Origin: Paludibacteraceae bacterium
GTDB lineage: Bacteria > Bacteroidota > Bacteroidia > Bacteroidales > Paludibacteraceae
Length of the DNA stretch: 11,809 bases
Direction: 5' to 3'
NCBI GenBank assembly: GCA_947445425.1
Contig: CANFFA010000031.1
Coordinates: 1-11,809 of the forward strand
In this document: positions 6,611 to 11,809 of the stretch, piece after piece
Position numbering within the stretch: position 1 is the first letter of the stretch
Layout of the letters: each line of letters starts with the position of its first letter
Notes under the pieces: model-generated
The model's database searches: none
What the model was told of the DNA's origin: nothing
Seen by the model: the letters and a program-made list of their open reading frames with translations, nothing else
Translations under genes and position numbers: made by a program

Positions 6611-8530
6611 TCAATACATTTCTTTTACCCAAGCTTGAAGCCCTAATTCTATATTTGCAGTATTATCGGTTTTTAGCTGCATCGAAAAAGTATTCTGACC
6701 TTTGTGCAGGCTTTTCAGAACTGCTCCCGAGAGACTGAAACGTTGTAATTTACCACTGCATTTAATATTTTCACCGACATTCAGGCCATTCAAATAAAAC
6801 GATGCCTGACCTTTGAACTTGTACGTTAATGTCAGTAATGATATTCTATCGAAACTTACTTCAAACGTTTTTCGCAAGTAGAGCTCACCTACCCTACCAT
6901 TTGTATTTACTGCAAAAGATGCAGAATCCTCACCGTAAGCCAAATATCCATTCTGAGCAACTTGAAAAGTTGAATCATTTTTAAACCACTCCTTACTTTG
7001 TACCTTATCTGTCATCGACCACGGAAAACCTAGTTTACCATTCGGAATCAACTGTTTCTGCTTCATTACCGTCTCATCTTTTGTCCCCAAAGGCTGAAAA
7101 TATCCTTTTTTATTCACCTCCATGGGTACTATACCCGGTTGCTCGTAAAAAGGAGAATTACTATCAAAGCCAAACATGGTGGCATACCATTTTCCATCTT
7201 TGGATTGAATGTAATTATTATGTCCCCCATGCGGAATAGCAAGATAAGGAGAACTATAGGGACCATAAGGGTTCTCAGCAGAACCCACAATACTTGAATA
7301 TCCAAATTCATTAATGTTCTCGGCGCAAGTGATATAAAAGGTTGAACCATTCTTAAACATCGAAATCCCCTCAAAACCGATATACCCCCCCTCCTTTGTT
7401 TTTAAAATACGAGGAGTTTCAGCAAGATCAGACATGTCGCTTTTCATCAAAGCAATATACAAGTTCTTATAGATTAGGTAGGTTTTTTTGTCGGTATCCT
7501 GAAACAATGAGGGATCAATGTAGTTAGTCAATTGTCTGTTCAGAAAGTCTTTGTAGGGTCCCTGTGGTTTTCCGGTAGTACTTTTCAACAATCCAATGAA
7601 TTGCGCATTTGTTGAATAAACAATATAATAATCTCCATCTATATAATGTATTTCAGGCGCCCAGAGTGAGATTTTATTCATGTTTCCTTTTGCCTTCTCC
7701 TTCAACCATTCAGGGGCTTCTTTAAATGACCAGACATTCCCGAGAAACTCCCATTTCTTTAAATCTAAAGATCGATAAACAGGTATACTTCCATCGTTTC
7801 CGATCCAAAAATCAGGATAGCCTCCTGTTCCAGTCACATAATACGCACCATCGTGACCTTTCGTAATCGCAAAATCGCGAATTGAAATATCCATGATTGG
7901 ATGTAAATGACGAACAATATCATTTGCAGTAGGAATAGCGGGCATTTCGATGGGAATAGGATTAATAAACCCAATCAAGCCCATATCAAAAAAGTTCTTT
8001 TTAGAGCCACCCAATTCAACACTCACAATATTATCTAAATCCCGAAATGTTTCTTTATTGCTTGGTTCAACCGTTATATAGCCATTCGATGATTGTTCTG
8101 ATTTGTAAATTTCCACTCCATTTACCAAAACGCGGGCCGAACCGGTGTGTGCAATTCGCAAAACAATCTTGTTCGGTCTACCGCCTTGCTGATGGTATTT
8201 TCTGCGCAGCCAAAGATTTCCATCCGACCATTTTGTTCTACATTTTACTCCAGCTATTGTAGTGTTTCCTATCGGAAAATCGCCTGTTTGCCAGCTTTGA
8301 TTGTTATTGGCATCCGTAATCCAATTCAATTCTGGCTCTGAGCTTTTAAAAAACCACTTTTGTGGTGCTTTCTCTCCCGATCGAATAAGATAACGCTGAG
8401 GCACGAACGCACTCAATCTATCACTAATTGACTGATCGGATTTCGGAGTGTTTAACGCATGACCTATCAACTGCACATTAACAAGGATACAGATTGAAAG
8501 GACACTCAATAAATTCTTTATTTTTCTCAT
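6611..8530 (-). CDS. GH43-like glycosidase flanked by two beta-sandwich domains
   Basis: This 639-residue exported protein is larger than a simple GH43 enzyme and from a different branch than its downstream neighbour. A signal peptide covers residues 1-25 (ending I-G-H-A). Residues about 50-195 are a GH2-type beta-sandwich (L-W-L-R-R-K-Y, I-V-L-R-I-A-H-T-G, A-R-V-L-V-N-G-V-E-I-Y). The propeller follows from about 208: I-R-D-F-A-I-T-K supplies the base D219, where most GH43 members have D-P; W-A-P-E-I (290-294) is intact; Y-I-D-P-S-L-F supplies D339; G-F-E-G-I-S supplies the acid E387; and H-G-G-H-N-N (434-439) is the probable ion-site His region. Residues about 510-635 are a second beta-sandwich (L-Y-L-R-K-T-F-E-V, S-F-Y-L-N-G-L-N-V-G, then G-Q-N-T-F-S-M-Q-L). 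All three catalytic acids are present, so activity is expected on arabinosyl, xylosyl or galactosyl linkages. Exact specificity is unknown. It is the first gene of the tightly spaced group below the hairpin at 8603. Confidence 0.88.
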   Translation of the reverse strand: MRKIKNLLSVLSICILVNVQLIGHALNTPKSDQSISDRLSAFVPQRYLIRSGEKAPQKWFFKSSEPELNWITDANNNQSWQTGDFPIGNTTIAGVKCRTKWSDGNLWLRRKYHQQGGRPNKIVLRIAHTGSARVLVNGVEIYKSEQSSNGYITVEPSNKETFRDLDNIVSVELGGSKKNFFDMGLIGFINPIPIEMPAIPTANDIVRHLHPIMDISIRDFAITKGHDGAYYVTGTGGYPDFWIGNDGSIPVYRSLDLKKWEFLGNVWSFKEAPEWLKEKAKGNMNKISLWAPEIHYIDGDYYIVYSTNAQFIGLLKSTTGKPQGPYKDFLNRQLTNYIDPSLFQDTDKKTYLIYKNLYIALMKSDMSDLAETPRILKTKEGGYIGFEGISMFKNGSTFYITCAENINEFGYSSIVGSAENPYGPYSSPYLAIPHGGHNNYIQSKDGKWYATMFGFDSNSPFYEQPGIVPMEVNKKGYFQPLGTKDETVMKQKQLIPNGKLGFPWSMTDKVQSKEWFKNDSTFQVAQNGYLAYGEDSASFAVNTNGRVGELYLRKTFEVSFDRISLLTLTYKFKGQASFYLNGLNVGENIKCSGKLQRFSLSGAVLKSLHKGQNTFSMQLKTDNTANIELGLQAWVKEMY

Positions 8531-8533
8531 TTA

Positions 8534-8558
8534 CAATTATTTACACAATGAATAATTG
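8534..8558 (-). promoter_or_regulatory. AT-rich inverted repeat just upstream of GH43-like start
   Basis: CAATTATT (8534-8541) and AATAATTG (8551-8558) are perfect 8-bp inverted repeats separated by 9 bases, ending three bases before the ATG at 8530. In the message this would be a weak leader stem; in DNA it could be an operator half-site pair. It is AT-only except for its ends, so chance is possible in this base composition. I saw no TAnnTTTG-type Bacteroidota promoter element in the 112-base gap. Confidence 0.25.
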
Positions 8559-8602
8559 GGACTATTTGATTTAAGTAATATTTACTAATTCCAATTTCAA
8601 AC

Positions 8603-8628
8603 AATAGCCTTTATTACTAAAGGCTATT
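8603..8628 (-). terminator. Hairpin after the GH2 gene, possible terminator or attenuator
   Basis: AATAGCCTTT (8603-8612) and AAAGGCTATT (8619-8628) are perfect 10-bp inverted repeats with a 6-base loop, starting 14 bases after the GH2 stop codon in the direction of transcription. The minus-strand sequence after the stem is G-TTT-GAAATT, a poor U-tract, so termination would be partial at best. It could also protect the 3' end of a processed GH2 message. It is the only strong structure in the gap between GH2 and the GH43-like gene. Confidence 0.5.
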
Positions 8629-8642
8629 ATTTGAATACGGAA

Positions 8643-11600
8643 TTAATTTTCTATCGCCGTTTTAAGTTGCTCATCAAAAGCTTTATTATTACTTTCCATC
8701 GTTACACGAATGCTTCCTAGATCAGGTTTTACGAAAGAATCACTCACTGCCTTTATCAAGAACTGGTTCCAACCTTGTTTTAATGGAATGCTATTGTAGG
8801 TTATTTTCTTACGATTCTCATCTTTATCTGCTTTAGATACTTTCAAAGGACGACCATTCATAAATACTTTGGCATCAGAATAAACAGTAACCTGAAGGCT
8901 TACCTGTGGTAAATCGGGACCTGAATTCAGCAAATCGCTTAAATCGACAGGTGAAAATACCCAGTAGCTGAAATAGCTAGCAAAAAACGTTTCTGGACCT
9001 GCTTGAGCCATCTTTTTATAGATGAACAAATCTTCAATACTGCTCACCATTTTCCAAGGCATTCCGGCCTCTTTTGTATTTTGTTTTGGTTTTACAGTCT
9101 CTTCCGGAATATGTTTTGTGGACATGGTGGTTGCCAAATCTTCACTTCCGAAACGACCCAAGGAGAGAGCACGAACCAATACTTTTCCTGAAAATGCAGA
9201 GACTGTTAAGTCTTGCTTGGCATTGAGTTTCAAACCTATATTCTTAAATAGTTTGATGTACATATTCACGTGATTTGCACTTATCCCCTCTAATTCGATG
9301 GTTGAAACCAAATAGTTTCCTTTCCCTTGTTTGAATTCTGCCAACACCGGAGTTTGTTTATTTTCAAGTTCTGAGCGATAAACACTGATGGTTTTAGAAT
9401 ACTCACCACCCGTATTCCATCTTATCCATTCGGTATTATTACGGAGCAACAAACTATTCCCTTTGACAATAAAATCGCCCTTTAAGGTGTAGTTACAAAT
9501 CGTTTTATTCACGGCATCTTCTGAAAAGTAAAGCTCTTTGTATGAAATAGAAGCCGCTCTAGGATCATTCAAATTGGGTACCAATGAAGAAGCTTTGTCG
9601 GCCACACACTCTACAGCAGCGGGTAAAATCTGATTGGCAATTGCCGTTTTTTCAGAAGTTAATCCTACCAACAAAACGGTTCCGCCATTGTTAATCACCT
9701 TATCTGCAGCCTTTTTTATTTCCTTAATTGTTGTTTCATCTACCGAAGCCACATCAATAACCAGAAACTTATTTAATTTATCAGCCTCTACCAACGGTAC
9801 CCCAATCGACTTCAAATTGTTATAAACACGGGCCTGTTTATCTCCCATAAAGCTCACCTGATCAATCGGATTCGCAATTTCGGGAGATTTTATTTGGTTC
9901 ATCTGCTTGTCACGTTGATCCCATTGACAAGCTACTGCTCCATTCGTTGCCATAGCCGACTGCATGGCTGTATAGAGTGGATACGGATTTAACAAAGGAA
10001 GTGAAGTGTCATACCCAGGATTCACGGTCAATGAATATGGAGCAATGCGCTCAGGTTGAATACCTGGTTTTCCTTCCGTATACGGTTCAAAGAACACCCC
10101 ATCGGTAAGTTTCAAAACCTTAGCGCCAGGATTTTTCAATCCCAATGGGAGAGGTTTCAGTCCGTGCCAAACCAAATTCCAAACATTCGCAACATCGGCA
10201 CTATCTTTACGTAGTGTTTTGATCAAATTATAATCTTCAATGGCCAAACCATCCATACGGTCGTTAAAACTGCGGTATGCTCTATCGCCAACAAAGGGTT
10301 CGTAATAACCAGCCTTACCATAATATGAACTACCACCTTCAGTTACTCCCCATGGTTTATTTTTAGGAATCACATCGCTGTACGCTCCACCGGTATGAAT
10401 GGTAAATACGCCCAGTCTTCCTTCCAAATCTTTATCACCGTCACTCTGTACCCAATCGCGTGTTGGATCAAAACTGCGAGCTATTTTGGTCAAATCGAAT
10501 ATCTTATCATAGGTTTTTAGTTGAAAATCTGGATCGCTTTTCGCTTGCCAAACCAATACGCAACGTACTTCGTTCGATACACTCCAACCCATTACAGAAG
10601 GGTGATTTCGGTCACGCTTCACCAAATTTTCAATGTGTTTTTGGTTGCGTTGCCAGAAAATATCAGACTCATAATTGAATCCACAATGGCTTCCAAAAAT
10701 TCCACTTTCATCCATCAACAACATACCCATTTCATCTGCCATATCGTAGAAAAAGGAGGGATAAGGCATGGCATGAGGACGCACGAGATTGATGTTTGCA
10801 TCTTTGGCAATGGTGTACCAAGCCCAGGCATAACGGCGGCTCATGGCAGGAATTCCGGTAAAGTGCCAACCTTCGTGCATCAACTCTTCACGACGTCCAT
10901 TCAACATCACATCACCATGCTCAATTTTAACTTCACGCCATCCGAAACGTTGATAATATTTATCAATTATATTTTTACCTGATTCCAATTGAGCAACGCC
11001 GGCATATAGATTTGGATTTCCTCTTGTCCAAAGTTCCCATTTTTTCAATTTGCCTTTTACTTCGGCTTTCAAGGTAACGGTTTTCTTTTGACCTGCTTCC
11101 AATGTGACTTTTGCCGATGATAACTTCATTGCTTCCGCACCCAAAGTCCATGAAATTTCGGGAGCTTGCAAGACATTCTGTTTCGAAAGGTCTGTTTTAT
11201 TGATCCACTCATACACAGGTAATTGAATCTGAACTTCCTGTTTTTTATTGCTATTGTTCACAAGTTCTACCTCTGCCAACAAAACATCCTGTTTCAATTG
11301 CGGCTGAAAAAAGATATCGGTAATGTGTACATTCGGTTTTGCAAGTACAAAAACATCTTGCCAAACACCAATGGCGTCCATTAACCAAAAGCTACCTGTA
11401 GGATAGGTTATTGCCCCGTATTTTCCTTTCAGGTTATTTAATTTTGCATCCCGTATTCCCAAGAGAATTTCATTTTCTTTCCCCCATGCTACTTCATTCG
11501 TAATGTCATATTCACCGGGTAAGGCATTGTCAAATTGTTGTGCAATCTCCTTATTATTCACCATAATACGACAATCACCCGCTACTGCCTGTAGATGAAG

Positions 11601-11809
11601 GAAGATACTTTTACCCTTCCATGACTCAGGAATCGTTACTTTTTTACGCACCCAACCCATTTTAACGGTATTCCAGTTTTCAGGATAAGAAGGATAGGTA
11701 CGACTATCCATCCCCTGCCCTGTTTTATCGTGTAAAATAGAGTTCACATTCCATGGTGATGGTATTTTCAACTTCACTTTCTCCCATTTATCATCCTCTG
11801 GCATAGTCA
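8643..11809 (-). CDS. GH2 family glycoside hydrolase, N-terminus outside window
   Basis: The open frame runs off the right edge. The ATG at 11804 is probably internal, because the two bases and one codon before it remain open and no signal peptide is present, so at least the signal and N-terminal strands are missing. Numbering from that ATG, residues 10-155 are the sugar-binding domain (P-S-P-W-N-V-N, G-W-V-R-K-K-V, C-R-I-M-V-N-N-K-E-I), about 156-290 the immunoglobulin-like domain, and about 291-590 the TIM barrel. Barrel motifs are N-L-V-R-P-H (R342, H344), W-S-V-S-N-E (acid/base E412) and W-G-V-T-E-G-G (nucleophile E489). Residues about 655-840 look like an alpha/beta glutamine-amidotransferase-like fold (F-L-V-I-D-V, G-G-T-V-L-L-V-G-L, Q-G-K-G-N-Y-L-V-S-T-I), and about 935-1050 form another beta-sandwich. 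It is a retaining exo-glycosidase, possibly a beta-galactosidase, beta-glucuronidase or related enzyme; the substrate cannot be assigned. A hairpin follows its stop. Confidence 0.92.
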   Translation of the reverse strand, partial: TMPEDDKWEKVKLKIPSPWNVNSILHDKTGQGMDSRTYPSYPENWNTVKMGWVRKKVTIPESWKGKSIFLHLQAVAGDCRIMVNNKEIAQQFDNALPGEYDITNEVAWGKENEILLGIRDAKLNNLKGKYGAITYPTGSFWLMDAIGVWQDVFVLAKPNVHITDIFFQPQLKQDVLLAEVELVNNSNKKQEVQIQLPVYEWINKTDLSKQNVLQAPEISWTLGAEAMKLSSAKVTLEAGQKKTVTLKAEVKGKLKKWELWTRGNPNLYAGVAQLESGKNIIDKYYQRFGWREVKIEHGDVMLNGRREELMHEGWHFTGIPAMSRRYAWAWYTIAKDANINLVRPHAMPYPSFFYDMADEMGMLLMDESGIFGSHCGFNYESDIFWQRNQKHIENLVKRDRNHPSVMGWSVSNEVRCVLVWQAKSDPDFQLKTYDKIFDLTKIARSFDPTRDWVQSDGDKDLEGRLGVFTIHTGGAYSDVIPKNKPWGVTEGGSSYYGKAGYYEPFVGDRAYRSFNDRMDGLAIEDYNLIKTLRKDSADVANVWNLVWHGLKPLPLGLKNPGAKVLKLTDGVFFEPYTEGKPGIQPERIAPYSLTVNPGYDTSLPLLNPYPLYTAMQSAMATNGAVACQWDQRDKQMNQIKSPEIANPIDQVSFMGDKQARVYNNLKSIGVPLVEADKLNKFLVIDVASVDETTIKEIKKAADKVINNGGTVLLVGLTSEKTAIANQILPAAVECVADKASSLVPNLNDPRAASISYKELYFSEDAVNKTICNYTLKGDFIVKGNSLLLRNNTEWIRWNTGGEYSKTISVYRSELENKQTPVLAEFKQGKGNYLVSTIELEGISANHVNMYIKLFKNIGLKLNAKQDLTVSAFSGKVLVRALSLGRFGSEDLATTMSTKHIPEETVKPKQNTKEAGMPWKMVSSIEDLFIYKKMAQAGPETFFASYFSYWVFSPVDLSDLLNSGPDLPQVSLQVTVYSDAKVFMNGRPLKVSKADKDENRKKITYNSIPLKQGWNQFLIKAVSDSFVKPDLGSIRVTMESNNKAFDEQLKTAIEN

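Noticed and set aside
10521..10982. 153-codon + strand open frame
   Set aside because: It lies antisense to the catalytic barrel of the GH2 gene, whose motifs (S-N-E, R-x-H) are in the other strand; the antisense peptide has no recognisable domain.
11802..11804. The ATG at 11804 as the true start of the GH2 gene
   Set aside because: The frame stays open to the window edge, no signal peptide follows this ATG, and the residues after it already belong to the GH2 N-terminal domain, so the gene most likely begins outside the window.
1..11809. CRISPR array, defence system or phage module
   Set aside because: No regularly spaced repeats and no Cas, restriction-modification, toxin-antitoxin, integrase or structural phage genes are visible; apart from the IS end all genes fit carbohydrate degradation.

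Overview
The window looks like chromosomal DNA of a Bacteroidota bacterium. The DNA is AT-rich, start codons lack strong Shine-Dalgarno sequences, every complete protein of the main gene block begins with an export signal (often ending in A-x-A or A-Q), and the family mix (Ser-type sulfatase, SGNH acetylesterase, GH43 and GH2 enzymes) is typical of polysaccharide-degradation loci in that phylum. The genus cannot be fixed from sequence alone.

Layout. Bases 1-147 are the right end of an ISL3-family insertion sequence, with the transposase C-terminus on the + strand. Bases 148-470 hold no convincing gene but contain a strong hairpin (330-371) followed by a T-run, which looks like a + strand terminator and carries a tRNA T-loop-like apex. 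Everything from 471 to the right edge is one head-to-tail block on the minus strand. In transcription order it runs: GH2 glycosidase (8643 to beyond the right edge, N-terminus missing), GH43-like glycosidase with flanking beta-sandwich domains (6611-8530), GH43 glycosidase with a C-terminal concanavalin-like domain (4979-6568), sialate-O-acetylesterase/CE20-type SGNH esterase (2987-4957), Ser-type S1 sulfatase (1006-2958), and a small secreted lipocalin-like protein (471-890).

The gaps from 6568 down to 2958 are only 42, 21 and 28 bases, so GH43-GH43-esterase-sulfatase very likely form one operon. A 10-bp perfect hairpin just after the GH2 stop (8603-8628) could separate or attenuate GH2 relative to the rest. 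The small protein sits 115 bases downstream of the sulfatase and may be read through or have its own promoter.

How they work together (inference). The five enzymes appear to be periplasmic or exported and together could strip acetyl esters, sulfate esters, and alpha-arabinosyl/beta-xylosyl and GH2-type (beta-galactosyl, beta-glucuronyl or similar) linkages from one complex, acetylated and sulfated heteroglycan. There is no SusC/SusD pair, sensor or sigma factor in the window, so any such genes would lie beyond the right edge. The catalytic residues expected of each enzyme family are visible in all five enzymes. A recurring theme is a GH2-type sugar-binding beta-sandwich, seen about five times across three of the proteins.
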